Shown piece after piece: positions 42,928 through 51,077 of a stretch of 64,000 nucleotides of DNA. Source of the stretch: Priestia megaterium (GTDB lineage: Bacteria; Bacillota; Bacilli; Bacillales; Bacillaceae_H). The stretch is from assembly GCF_009497655.1 (NCBI RefSeq), contig NZ_CP023317.1, forward strand, positions 2,323,501 through 2,387,500. Direction: 5' to 3'. A program made the position numbers and the translations under genes. The notes under the pieces are model-generated. The model was not told where the DNA came from. It saw nothing but the letters and a program-made list of their open reading frames with translations, and ran no database searches. The first letter of the stretch is position 1, and each line of letters opens with the position of its first letter.

Positions 42928-44229
42928 ATGCAAAACCGTAATAATCAAAATATTAAGGTCATTGATGTTTCTCATCACAACGGAACAATTAATTGGGCAA
43001 AAGTGGCGTCGGATGGGGTAAAAGGCGCGTATATTAAATTAACAGAAGGTACAACCTTCTTAGATAAAAAATCATATGATAATTATATAGGAGCAAAAAA
43101 TGCAGGTCTACGTGTAGGCTTTTATCACTTTGCTCATGCTGATAATGATCCTATTGCAGAAGTTAATTTCTTTTTAAATAAATTAGGCAGCATGAAGGTT
43201 GATTTGCCTCATTGCTTAGATTTGGAAGAAAATAAAGGGAAAACAAAAGCGCAGGTCACAGCCTTTGCAGTTAGATGGATGGAATATATTGAAAGGAAAA
43301 CAAGCATTACGCCTATTCTTTACACCGGGTATAGTTTTATTAAATCCAATTTTACAAGCGCCGTGGCAAGATATCCGCTATGGATAGCTCGTTACAGTGG
43401 AAGTAACCGTTCCAAGGGATTTACTAATCCAGGTGATACGGCCATTTGGGATAGATGGTCTATGTTTCAATATACAGATCAAGGAAAAGTAAACGGGATT
43501 AAAGGCAATGTTGATATCAATGAAATGGATCTGGATTTCTTTAATAGTATTAACACAGGGGTGGCGGTGGTGGAAAATAATCAGCCATCAGCACAATTGC
43601 AGCAAGGTGATAGCGGACTAGCTGTAAAAGAACTGCAGCAAAACTTAATTAAATTAGGATTTGAGCTTTCCCAGCAAGGAACCGATGGCCAATACGGAAA
43701 TGAAACCGTTGCAGCTGTTAAAGCTTTTCAAGAAAAGTATGGATTAACGTCAACTGGAAAAGCTGATGAGAAAACATTAGCTAAAATGATGGAATTGCTT
43801 AAGGGTGTAAGTACTCCTATAGAAGAATCATTACCAAAGGTTACTTCACTCGGAGATAAATATTCTTTTCAAGTAAAAGCGAAGAAGGATATTGGAGTCT
43901 ACAAATATGCGAATGTAACAGAGAATTTCAGAACTATAAAAAAAGGCACGGTATTTAGCGTATATGGCTATACGAGTGCAGCATGGGCTGTTCCAGGCGG
44001 ATTCGTGCAAATGAAAGACGTAGAACCTATCCCAGTTACAATTAAAACAGGCGGATTAAGTAAAGACATGGAAACAGAGTTTCGTGCTTTCTTAAAAAAT
44101 GAAGGAATTGACAGTGAATTAAACGTACATGCAATAGGTAATCCGTCAGCTGAACTCACAGCAGCTGGACTGGATTTTGTAAAAGTTAAACAATTTTTAG
44201 ATAAAAAAGGCTGGTACTACAAGCAATAA
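42928..44229 (+). CDS. GH25 lysozyme with peptidoglycan-binding domain, endolysin-like
   Basis: A 433-residue muramidase without signal peptide. GH25 catalytic domain (about 8-205) has DVSHHNG, the FYHFAHA strand, the acidic pair in CLDLEEN, WIARY and WSMFQYTDQGKVNGI. A PG-binding-1 domain (about 222-290) starts LQQGDSGLAVKELQQNLIKLGF. The last 115 residues may be a further wall-binding module. ATG 42928 follows GAAGGAGTGATAGCA. Lack of a signal peptide is like phage endolysins, but no holin or other phage gene is adjacent. Confidence 0.85.
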   Translation: MQNRNNQNIKVIDVSHHNGTINWAKVASDGVKGAYIKLTEGTTFLDKKSYDNYIGAKNAGLRVGFYHFAHADNDPIAEVNFFLNKLGSMKVDLPHCLDLEENKGKTKAQVTAFAVRWMEYIERKTSITPILYTGYSFIKSNFTSAVARYPLWIARYSGSNRSKGFTNPGDTAIWDRWSMFQYTDQGKVNGIKGNVDINEMDLDFFNSINTGVAVVENNQPSAQLQQGDSGLAVKELQQNLIKLGFELSQQGTDGQYGNETVAAVKAFQEKYGLTSTGKADEKTLAKMMELLKGVSTPIEESLPKVTSLGDKYSFQVKAKKDIGVYKYANVTENFRTIKKGTVFSVYGYTSAAWAVPGGFVQMKDVEPIPVTIKTGGLSKDMETEFRAFLKNEGIDSELNVHAIGNPSAELTAAGLDFVKVKQFLDKKGWYYKQ

Positions 44230-44260
44230 ACCCCCGCTCTGAAGAGTAGGGGTTTATTTT
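44228..44260 (+). terminator. Terminator of the GH25 gene
   Basis: AAACCCC(C) pairs with GGGGTTT, with extra pairing CTCT/AG-A beside the loop, then TATTTT. Confidence 0.75.
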
Positions 44261-44410
44261 GAGATTTTATAAAAAAAGAAGAGCAGACATCAATTAAGTA
44301 ATTAAAATATGTTCTAAATAACAAATTAAGTGATAACAAAAAAGTTTTTATGTATAGTCGACCTCTAACAGTCATATTTTTAGTCAACGGCTCATGGAGG
44401 GTGAATGAAT

Positions 44411-44641
44411 ATGAAAAATACGCAGATTCGAATTGAAACACTATCCTATCACTATGAAAGCATTATGGTGAATGATGAAGTAGAGCGTGCGATAAAAAGT
44501 ATTGAAGTGACGTATCGAGCATATAAACATAACCACGTTTTAAACGGACACGTAGTACTTTCAGGAGAAGAGATTTACGATCTTCAGCAGCTGACTCACG
44601 CAGTGGCTGGGAAAATAAAAGCAGAATTAGAAACTACATAA
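44411..44641 (+). CDS. Uncharacterised small protein
   Basis: A 76-residue product of unknown function (KNTQIRIETLSYHYESIMVNDEV to AGKIKAELETT), soluble and helix/strand mixed. An ATG at 44405 gives two more residues; GGAGG at 44396-44400 is closer to that one but both are possible. It is followed by a strong terminator. Confidence 0.6.
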   Translation: MKNTQIRIETLSYHYESIMVNDEVERAIKSIEVTYRAYKHNHVLNGHVVLSGEEIYDLQQLTHAVAGKIKAELETT

Positions 44642-44690
44642 AAAAGCGCCTTTCTTTAATGTTTGAAATTTAAAGAAAGGCGCTTTTTTA
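44641..44690. terminator. Terminator of the 76-residue protein gene
   Basis: AAAAAGCGCCTTTCTTTAA pairs with TTTAAAGAAAGGCGCTTTTT, a long stem with A-run and T-run. Confidence 0.88.
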
Positions 44691-44782
44691 TATTAATTAT
44701 TAATTAAACTGCAAAAAGAAGAAATTAAAGTATGTTCTAAATAAAATATATAAATAAAAAACATAGCATTTAAGAGAATTCC

Positions 44783-45679
44783 CTAAGCCCTACGCATTAC
44801 CTTTGCATTGTGAACTTTCTCTCTTTTACTATGTGTAAGCAACACGCCGCATAACGTAATGATGCTTCCAACAATGGAAGCTGCACTCGGGATATCTTTT
44901 AAAAGCAGCCACGCTAAGAAAAAGGACAGCGCAGGAGTTAAGTAAAGAGAGATGGCAGCCTCAGCAGAACCTATACGCGATGTCAGATAAGCGAGTACCA
45001 TATAGGGAATAACGGTTGGAAATAATCCTAAATATATCACGCTTATTGCTGATCTGACAGAGATATACGCAAGTTCTGTTTCTAACCCAGGTAAAAAAAC
45101 AAGCATAGAAATTGTAGCCCCCCAAATACTGTACGTCACAAAAGAAAGGAAACCATATTTTTTTAATAAATTTTTTTGACATACTATATAGACGCTTTCT
45201 GCAAGGGCAGCTAGCAGAACCAGTAAGATTCCATTAACTGAGTGTACAAAATTCTCTTTGCTGAAGGTTAAAAGTACAATACCAGCAAAGCTTACTGCAG
45301 ATCCAATCCATTTTCTTTTTCCGAACTCCTCCTGAAAAAGAAAAATAGCTAAAAGCGAAGAAAAAATAGGAGTAGTCGAGATCAGTAAACTCGCAATACC
45401 CGCACTTACCGTTTTTTCTCCAATGTTTAAGGCCGTGTGATAGACGGTAAAGCCTAAAAAACCGAGCGCTAAAAGAAGTGGAATATCTTTTATATCAGGC
45501 AAGGACATGCGTGTGGCTATTGCAATAACTAACAGCACTACAGAAGCAATACTTAACCGAACAAAAGCGAGGTGCTGAGGAGAAAACGATTCCAGCCCTA
45601 TTTGAATAACTGGAAATGCTGAAGCCCATAAGCTAATCATCAGTATATGTAAGAACACCAGACTAAACGTTAATTTCAT
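44783..45679 (-). CDS. EamA/DMT-family transporter
   Basis: A 298-residue ten-helix drug/metabolite exporter: ISLWASAFPVIQIGLESFSPQHLAFVRL at the start, then two EamA repeats, with ALAESVYIVCQKNLLKKYG at the centre and SAEAAISLYLTPALSFFLAWLLL in the second half. It is divergent from a MocR-type regulator whose repeated sites fill the shared gap, so it is probably the regulated target, perhaps exporting an amine or vitamer. Confidence 0.82.
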   Translation of the reverse strand: MKLTFSLVFLHILMISLWASAFPVIQIGLESFSPQHLAFVRLSIASVVLLVIAIATRMSLPDIKDIPLLLALGFLGFTVYHTALNIGEKTVSAGIASLLISTTPIFSSLLAIFLFQEEFGKRKWIGSAVSFAGIVLLTFSKENFVHSVNGILLVLLAALAESVYIVCQKNLLKKYGFLSFVTYSIWGATISMLVFLPGLETELAYISVRSAISVIYLGLFPTVIPYMVLAYLTSRIGSAEAAISLYLTPALSFFLAWLLLKDIPSAASIVGSIITLCGVLLTHSKREKVHNAKVMRRA

Positions 45680-45710
45680 ACCTATTCATCTCCATTTTTC
45701 ATTTTGAATC

Positions 45711-45803
45711 CAACCAGTATCTATTGTGGTTCCCATGTTAATAAACATTTGATAAAATGTCTTCAACCAGTTTAAAAGCAATTAACCCAACCACTTTAAA
45801 AAC
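45711..45803 (+). promoter_or_regulatory. Direct repeats between the EamA and MocR genes
   Basis: CAACCAGTTTAAAAGC (45764-45779) and CAACCACTTTAAAAAC (45788-45803) are spaced 24 bases apart, start to start. A third, partial copy CAACCAGTATCTATTG is at 45711-45726. Widely spaced direct repeats are typical operator sites of MocR proteins. Confidence 0.65.
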
Positions 45804-45815
45804 AGGAGTACGTGT

Positions 45816-47249
45816 ATGAATCAAGAGAACAGTTCGAGTTATCCAAAATACAAGCAAATCATTGATTTTATGAAAGAGAAAATTGCGCGTGGAGAATGGC
45901 CGATTGGAAGTAAAATTCCTAGTCAGCGAAAGCTTGCTGCTATGTTTGATGTTAACCGAAGTACGGTCATCACCGCATTAGAGGAATTAACAGCGGACGG
46001 TTTAATTGAAGGTAAGATGGGAAAGGGAACCATCGTTATAAATAATACGTGGACACTTTTGGCTACAACTCCGCCCGATTGGGATGTTCATGTGAAATCA
46101 GGCATGCATCATCCGAGTCAAGCAATGGTACAAGATATTAATGAATCCGAATTTAACTCAAACCTTATTCAATTAAGCAAAGGAGAGCTTTCACCTGACA
46201 TATTTCCTAAAAACAAAATGAAATACGCCGTAGAAAAAGTAGCAGAAAATATGGAGGTTCTAGGATACGAAGAACCAAAGGGGTATTTTCCTTTACGAAA
46301 AGAATTAAGTGCATATATGAAAACAATAGGGATTGAATCTTCTCCAGATTCTATTTTAATTGTTTCCGGCGCTCTTCAAGCTCTTCAGCTTATTTCAATT
46401 GGACTGCTGCAAAGAAACTCTTCGGTTTTGCTCGAAAAACCTTCTTATCTATATTCCTTACATGTATTTCAATCAGCCGGAATGAAACTCAAAGGCCTTG
46501 CTATGGATGAGGAAGGAATAAAAGTAACAGCTATAAAACGCGCCGACCCTCAAGAAGGGCAAGCTATTTTATATACAAATCCATGTTTCCATAACCCAAC
46601 GGGAACATTAATGTCACAAAATAGGCGTTACGATTTGTTGAAAGAATGTGAGGAACATCAGCTTCCTATTATTGAAGATGATTTATACCGCGAATTATGG
46701 CTAGATAAACAGCCTCCGCTGCCATTAAAAGCTTTAGATAAAAATGGACACGTGTTATATGTTAGCAGTCTTTCTAAAACACTAAGCCCGGGATTACGGA
46801 TCGGATGGATAGTCGGCCCAGAACCAGTCATTGAGCGTTTGGCGGATATTAAAATGCAAACAGATTATGGATCTAGCTCATTATCTCAAAGAGTAGCAGC
46901 AGAATGGTTTAAAAATGGCTTATATCAACAGCATATGGAAACTGTACGAACGGAATTGCGAACAAGAAGAAAAGTGATGCTGAATGCTTTGGAAACATAC
47001 GCAGGAGATATAGCAACATGGACGAATCCTGAAGGAGGCTTTTTTATATGGGTGCATATTCAACCTTCTATTTCAATGAAATCTTTATACTCTCGTGCTT
47101 TAAAAAGAGGGATATTGCTTAACTCTGGAAGTATTTATGCACAAGAAACCGGCAGTTATCTTCGGCTTTCTTACGCCTATGCCTCTTTACCAGATATCGA
47201 TAGAAGCATTGAAATTCTTGCTGAACTGATTCGGGAATTGCAAGTATAG
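45816..47249 (+). CDS. MocR-family regulator (GntR HTH fused to aminotransferase domain)
   Basis: A 477-residue fusion. A GntR winged helix occupies about 10-78 (SKIPSQRKLAAMFDVNRSTVITALEELTADGLIE). A fold-type I aminotransferase domain lies at about 110-475, with TNPCFHNPTGTLM, IEDDLYRELW and the PLP-lysine segment YVSSLSKTLSPGLRIGWI. MocR proteins sense PLP-linked amines to control adjacent genes; the best known is PdxR. Divergent from EamA. Start 45816 follows ACAGGAGTACGTGT. Confidence 0.9.
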   Translation: MNQENSSSYPKYKQIIDFMKEKIARGEWPIGSKIPSQRKLAAMFDVNRSTVITALEELTADGLIEGKMGKGTIVINNTWTLLATTPPDWDVHVKSGMHHPSQAMVQDINESEFNSNLIQLSKGELSPDIFPKNKMKYAVEKVAENMEVLGYEEPKGYFPLRKELSAYMKTIGIESSPDSILIVSGALQALQLISIGLLQRNSSVLLEKPSYLYSLHVFQSAGMKLKGLAMDEEGIKVTAIKRADPQEGQAILYTNPCFHNPTGTLMSQNRRYDLLKECEEHQLPIIEDDLYRELWLDKQPPLPLKALDKNGHVLYVSSLSKTLSPGLRIGWIVGPEPVIERLADIKMQTDYGSSSLSQRVAAEWFKNGLYQQHMETVRTELRTRRKVMLNALETYAGDIATWTNPEGGFFIWVHIQPSISMKSLYSRALKRGILLNSGSIYAQETGSYLRLSYAYASLPDIDRSIEILAELIRELQV

Positions 47250-47250
47250 T

Positions 47251-47288
47251 AAAAAAAGGAATAGTGGATTACCCACTATTCCTTTTTA
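47251..47288 (+). terminator. Terminator of the MocR gene
   Basis: AAAAGGAATAGTGG and CCACTATTCCTTTT pair around GATTAC-like loop bases and run into T5. Confidence 0.85.
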
Positions 47289-47362
47289 TTTGTATCAAAC
47301 TATTCTTCTTATAAAAAACATCAAGTAACAACTGACTATATATTACCATCTATAAATACGTG

Positions 47363-47467
47363 TTATTTTTTATGGAAAAAATAAGTTAATAAAACTTTTA
47401 ATTGACTTTCTGTACGTTTTACATGTAAATCGTGAATGGTTTTAACTACGTAATCATTATCAAACAT
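47363..47467 (-). CDS. 34-residue small basic protein
   Basis: ATG on the minus strand nine bases after GAGGTG; product MFDNDYVVKTIHDLHV to LLTYFFHKK, helix-prone with a basic tail. No family recognised. Gap otherwise lacks genes on the plus strand. Confidence 0.45.
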   Translation of the reverse strand: MFDNDYVVKTIHDLHVKRTESQLKVLLTYFFHKK

Positions 47468-47554
47468 TTCCAACACCTCAATTATTGTTAAGTTTCCTGT
47501 TTGTTATAGTTTATGAAATCAGCAGACGCATATCATCGGCCATCAGCTGTAACT

Positions 47555-47690
47555 TTACGGTTTATCTTTTACAACTAAAGGCTGAAACGTACGCTCATGA
47601 TTGAACGCACGAATAACAGGATATGCAAAAAAATGAAAAGTGTGCACGTTTTGTTTTAAAAAAGCTATATCTTTAAAAAAAGAAAATTGT
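47555..47690 (-). pseudogene. Possible decayed coding fragment
   Basis: A minus-strand open stretch of about 44 codons reads ...KQNVHTFHFFAYPVIRAFNHERTFQPLVVKDKP and stop, with no ATG or ribosome site. The end looks protein-like. It may be the tail of a lost gene, or chance. Confidence 0.25.
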
Positions 47691-47762
47691 CACACACATT
47701 TATGAATATGTATCTACTAAGTAAGAAGACTTTTTTAGTTGGTGGGATTGAAGGTGAAAAAG

Positions 47763-48395
47763 ATGGATGAATTATTTAAAGATCTTGATCTGTACAGAAC
47801 GCAAGAAGAAATGAAACAGTATTTTGAACATACGCAGCAAATGATTCATCAAAACAAAGAGTATATAAAATTAGCTCGACTCAAAAAAGGGCGTTTCAAA
47901 AAGTTTTTTGAAGAGTTTTATCCGCTTTATTGTTTCAGCCAATCTTCTTATTGTCCGAGGAATTCAAAATTGAAGCTTATTATTGGAAGTCAAGGATACG
48001 ACGGATTAATTCTTCAGCCGGATGGTACTGAAAAACGAATTGAAATTACTTCTTATAAAGATGGGAAACTGGAATTTGAAGATGCACAGAGGGTCAATTC
48101 AGGAAATTTTGCTCTACCCCGTATCCAGACGGAAGGTTCTGTGGAAGAGTATATAGAAAAAGTGCTAGAAAACATCCAAAAAAAGAGCAAAAAAGATTAC
48201 AGTGGAGCATCCATTCTATTTGTTGTACACACGTTTCATTATTTTGAAGCCTATGGAAAAAGTTCAGCTGCCTTTATTCGTACCTTAAAAAAAGAAATGA
48301 AGAATACTGATTTTCGAGCGGATGAAATTTATTTATTAGAATTAAATCAGCCAGAAAGTGAAAGTATTAAGCAAAACATTCATTTCATTAAATAA
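47763..48395 (+). CDS. Uncharacterised 210-residue protein
   Basis: Soluble protein with a charged helical start (MDELFKDLDLYRTQEEMKQYFEH). A central segment GYDGLILQPDGTEKRIEITSYKDG has the D-x(n)-E-x-T/K spacing seen in some PD-(D/E)xK nucleases, and a strand SILFVVHTF follows. This is weak and I do not assign a function. ATG 47763 is six bases after AAGGTG. Confidence 0.6.
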   Translation: MDELFKDLDLYRTQEEMKQYFEHTQQMIHQNKEYIKLARLKKGRFKKFFEEFYPLYCFSQSSYCPRNSKLKLIIGSQGYDGLILQPDGTEKRIEITSYKDGKLEFEDAQRVNSGNFALPRIQTEGSVEEYIEKVLENIQKKSKKDYSGASILFVVHTFHYFEAYGKSSAAFIRTLKKEMKNTDFRADEIYLLELNQPESESIKQNIHFIK

Positions 48396-48433
48396 GAAGA
48401 CACGCTGTAGATTTTGAGGCGTGTCTTCTTTTC
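48394..48433 (+). terminator. Terminator of the 210-residue protein gene
   Basis: AAGAAGACACGC and GCGTGTCTTCTT pair across about 13 bases, followed by TTCT. Confidence 0.75.
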
Positions 48434-48529
48434 TGATAATAGAAGTTAATGCAGGTGGATAATTTTGAAAATTACAACAATTAAGTGCTATAATTCAAGT
48501 ATGAATATGCATTCAGAGGAGGAAAACCA

Positions 48530-49375
48530 ATGGATTTAGCTTATAGAGAGAAAGCGTACGAATATGCTAAAAGATTCGAATCTAGCTATGACGATTATGA
48601 TGAACGCTATAAGGTGCACAATAATCCGACGGTGTGGCGATTTATGCCGCTGTCTGATTTTCAAGATTTACTAGAAACCAATGCGCTTTTTTTCGCGAAA
48701 CCTGATGCATTTTCAGACCCTCTTGAAGGATGCTCTTCAATGTGGAACATAGAAGAGTTAAGAAAAAAAGGCGAACGTCATAACCGTACCTCTAGAACCT
48801 ATATAAGAAAAATCCATGAATTTTCTGCTGTTTCATCCTGGCATATCAATGACTACGAAGCCGCTGGAATGTGGGATCTATATTTAAAGGGGAATGATGG
48901 CGTAGCTATTAAAACCACCTATGAAAATTTATTGTGCAGTATTAAAGATTTGCGCTATAAAATCTTCTCTGGCAAAGTGCAGTACATAGACTTCCAAAAA
49001 GAAATGATCAGTCACTCTGTATATGACACGTTATTTTACAAGCGCAAATCCTATCAGCATGAAAATGAATTGAGGCTTGTTATTGTGGCAAGTCGTATAC
49101 ACGCTTGGAAGCTGCAAAAGCTATTCGAAATTCAAGGTATTTCCGCAAATCAATGGCAAAAACGAATGGATATCCTTGAAAAAAGATCGTATGAGTTTTC
49201 TCATGAGCATGGCAACCTCCTTACATGTAATTTACATCAGCTTATCAACGATATTTACGTATCGCCAAGAAGCGCTCAAAGCTGTGTAGATGAGGTAAAA
49301 GCTCTTACTAAGAAACACGGTCTCGCTTATAAAAAGGTTATTCAGTCTGACTTGTATAAGGACTATATTTACTAA
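48530..49375 (+). CDS. DUF2971-family protein
   Basis: A 281-residue soluble protein with the layout I recall for DUF2971: VWRFMPLSDFQDLLETNALFFAKPDAFSDPLEG, the Ser/Trp centre VSSWHINDYEAAGMWDLYLKGNDGVAIKT, and an RKSYQHENELRLVI motif. Members are often found with defence or toxin genes but have no proven activity here. RBS GAGGAGG. Monocistronic. Confidence 0.75.
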   Translation: MDLAYREKAYEYAKRFESSYDDYDERYKVHNNPTVWRFMPLSDFQDLLETNALFFAKPDAFSDPLEGCSSMWNIEELRKKGERHNRTSRTYIRKIHEFSAVSSWHINDYEAAGMWDLYLKGNDGVAIKTTYENLLCSIKDLRYKIFSGKVQYIDFQKEMISHSVYDTLFYKRKSYQHENELRLVIVASRIHAWKLQKLFEIQGISANQWQKRMDILEKRSYEFSHEHGNLLTCNLHQLINDIYVSPRSAQSCVDEVKALTKKHGLAYKKVIQSDLYKDYIY

Positions 49376-49392
49376 ATGCTAGCGAAGTACAC

Positions 49393-49423
49393 AAAGGCTT
49401 AATCAAAAATGATTAAGCTTTTC
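49393..49423 (+). terminator. Terminator of the DUF2971-like gene
   Basis: GCTTAATC and GATTAAGC pair around AAAAAT, then TTTTC. Confidence 0.7.
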
Positions 49424-49519
49424 GTGTTACACGTTTTATATTTCCATACATTTCCTCATATAAAATAAAACAAACCTCCAAAGCCTATGTATACATATTA
49501 GATAAATCAGGAGTACAGT

Positions 49520-50719
49520 ATGGTTAAAAAAATGCTGTTTATTTTAGTATGCGGGCTTTGTTTGTGTTTGTTTTTTCAATGGGACGTAAAAAAAGGCTAT
49601 AACGCTTATGTTCGCGTACATCCGCTTATCGAAACGCCTGTTTACCAAGGCGAGATAGCGCTGTATGCACAAGGAAGTAGTTTATATCCTGCTTTATTTG
49701 AGGACATTAAAAAAGCAAAAAAGTACGTGTACATTCAATTTTTTATTATTCGAGCGGACAACATTAGCATGAAGCTATTTAAGCTATTGAAAGAGAAAGC
49801 AGCTGAAGGGGTAAAGGTTAAACTTTCTGTAGATCGTTTTGGAGGAAACGATCTCTCCCGAACACTCATAGATGATCTTAAGAAAAATGGAGTTGAGTTT
49901 ACTTTTAGCCGAAAAGCAAGCAGGCAGCACTTTTTCTATAGCATTAATCATCGAAATCACCGAAAGTTTGTCGTAATAGATGGCCAAGAAGCCTATCTCG
50001 GAGGTTTTAATATAGGAGAAGAATACTTAGGGAAGCATAAAAAATTGGGCTATTGGCGTGATTACCACTTGCGAATCAAAGGAGAAGGTATTTTTGAAAT
50101 TGAAAAGCAATTTTTGAAAGATTGGGAAGAAGACACGGGACAACATATATCTCCTCAGCGAGTTCCTATCGCTCGCTCTAACGGAGCAAACTATCAGCTA
50201 CTGTTTTCAACTGGAGAAGAACTTGAGCAAAAGATGATTGATCTAATCAACCGTGCCAAAGTAAAGCTTACCATTGCTACCCCTTATTTTATTCCAAGTG
50301 AACATTTAATGAATGCACTTATTTCAGCAAAAGAAAAAGGCGTTTTAATTGATATTATACTTCCAGACAATACCGATGCGTGGTTCACTAAACCGCCTAG
50401 TTACCCTAAAACAGAGAAACTATTAAACAAAGGTATTCGAATTTTCTTATATAAAAAGGGATTTTTTCACGGAAAAGTAATGGTCATCGATCATACGATT
50501 GCCAATATTAGCACAGCCAACTGGGATCCCAGAAGTTTTTATTTAAATGATGAAGCAAGCTGTATTATTTACGATCGCGAGATGATTGCACACATAGAAC
50601 GAGAAATTAATGAAGATAAAACAAACAGCCGCAGATTAACCAAAACAGTAATAGATGAAATCCCTAAATGGGAACGTTCTCTTAAAAAAACACCGGAATG
50701 GATTTATTATTATTTTTGA
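49520..50719 (+). CDS. Cardiolipin synthase (phospholipase D family)
   Basis: A 399-residue PLD-superfamily enzyme with a single N-terminal membrane anchor (MLFILVCGLCLCLFF) and two HKD motifs: HRKFVVIDGQEAYLGGFNIG and HGKVMVIDHTIANISTANWD. It condenses phosphatidylglycerol to cardiolipin. It is shorter than ClsA-type enzymes of about 480 residues and has one rather than two membrane helices, matching the YwiE-like or YwjE-like paralogues. Whether it makes cardiolipin or a minor phospholipid cannot be told. Confidence 0.82.
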   Translation: MVKKMLFILVCGLCLCLFFQWDVKKGYNAYVRVHPLIETPVYQGEIALYAQGSSLYPALFEDIKKAKKYVYIQFFIIRADNISMKLFKLLKEKAAEGVKVKLSVDRFGGNDLSRTLIDDLKKNGVEFTFSRKASRQHFFYSINHRNHRKFVVIDGQEAYLGGFNIGEEYLGKHKKLGYWRDYHLRIKGEGIFEIEKQFLKDWEEDTGQHISPQRVPIARSNGANYQLLFSTGEELEQKMIDLINRAKVKLTIATPYFIPSEHLMNALISAKEKGVLIDIILPDNTDAWFTKPPSYPKTEKLLNKGIRIFLYKKGFFHGKVMVIDHTIANISTANWDPRSFYLNDEASCIIYDREMIAHIEREINEDKTNSRRLTKTVIDEIPKWERSLKKTPEWIYYYF

Positions 50720-50804
50720 AAAAATACCCAAATCAAGTTTTAATTATTTTTCCCCGGGTATATATTCTATGTAAGGCCAATACAGGAAAGGAGAGACTGT
50801 ACAC

Positions 50805-50912
50805 ATGCATTGTTTTACAGCGACTTCAAGAAACGTATTGAGCACCTTAGAAGGAAGATTTGCTTTAATTACAAAAGGAACATTGGTAAACAATCGTTAT
50901 ACTAAGTGCTAG
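50805..50912 (+). CDS. 35-residue small protein
   Basis: ATG about ten bases after AAAGGAGAG; product MHCFTATSRNVLSTLEGRF to NNRYTKC, with a Cys near each end. It is followed by a terminator, so the unit is plausibly real. Unrecognised. Confidence 0.45.
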   Translation: MHCFTATSRNVLSTLEGRFALITKGTLVNNRYTKC

Positions 50913-50970
50913 GCTGTCTAATTCAGACAGAATACTCGACTATTCTATTCAAACATAACATTCAGTATAA

Positions 50971-51005
50971 AAAAGAAGATGCGTGCTAAGCGCATCTTCT
51001 TTTTT
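50971..51005 (+). terminator. Terminator after the 35-residue gene
   Basis: AAGAAGATGCG and CGCATCTTCTT, loop TGCTAAG, then T-run. Confidence 0.85.
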
Positions 51006-51077
51006 GTTGACTCTATTTTCTCTCTCTTTTGTACTTCGTCTTATTTTTACGCATAAAATAATAAAAAGGAGGGGGTT

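Noticed and set aside
48530-49375. DUF2971-like gene as part of a defence island
   Set aside because: Neighbours are cardiolipin synthase and an unassigned protein; no nuclease, methylase or toxin partner is evident.
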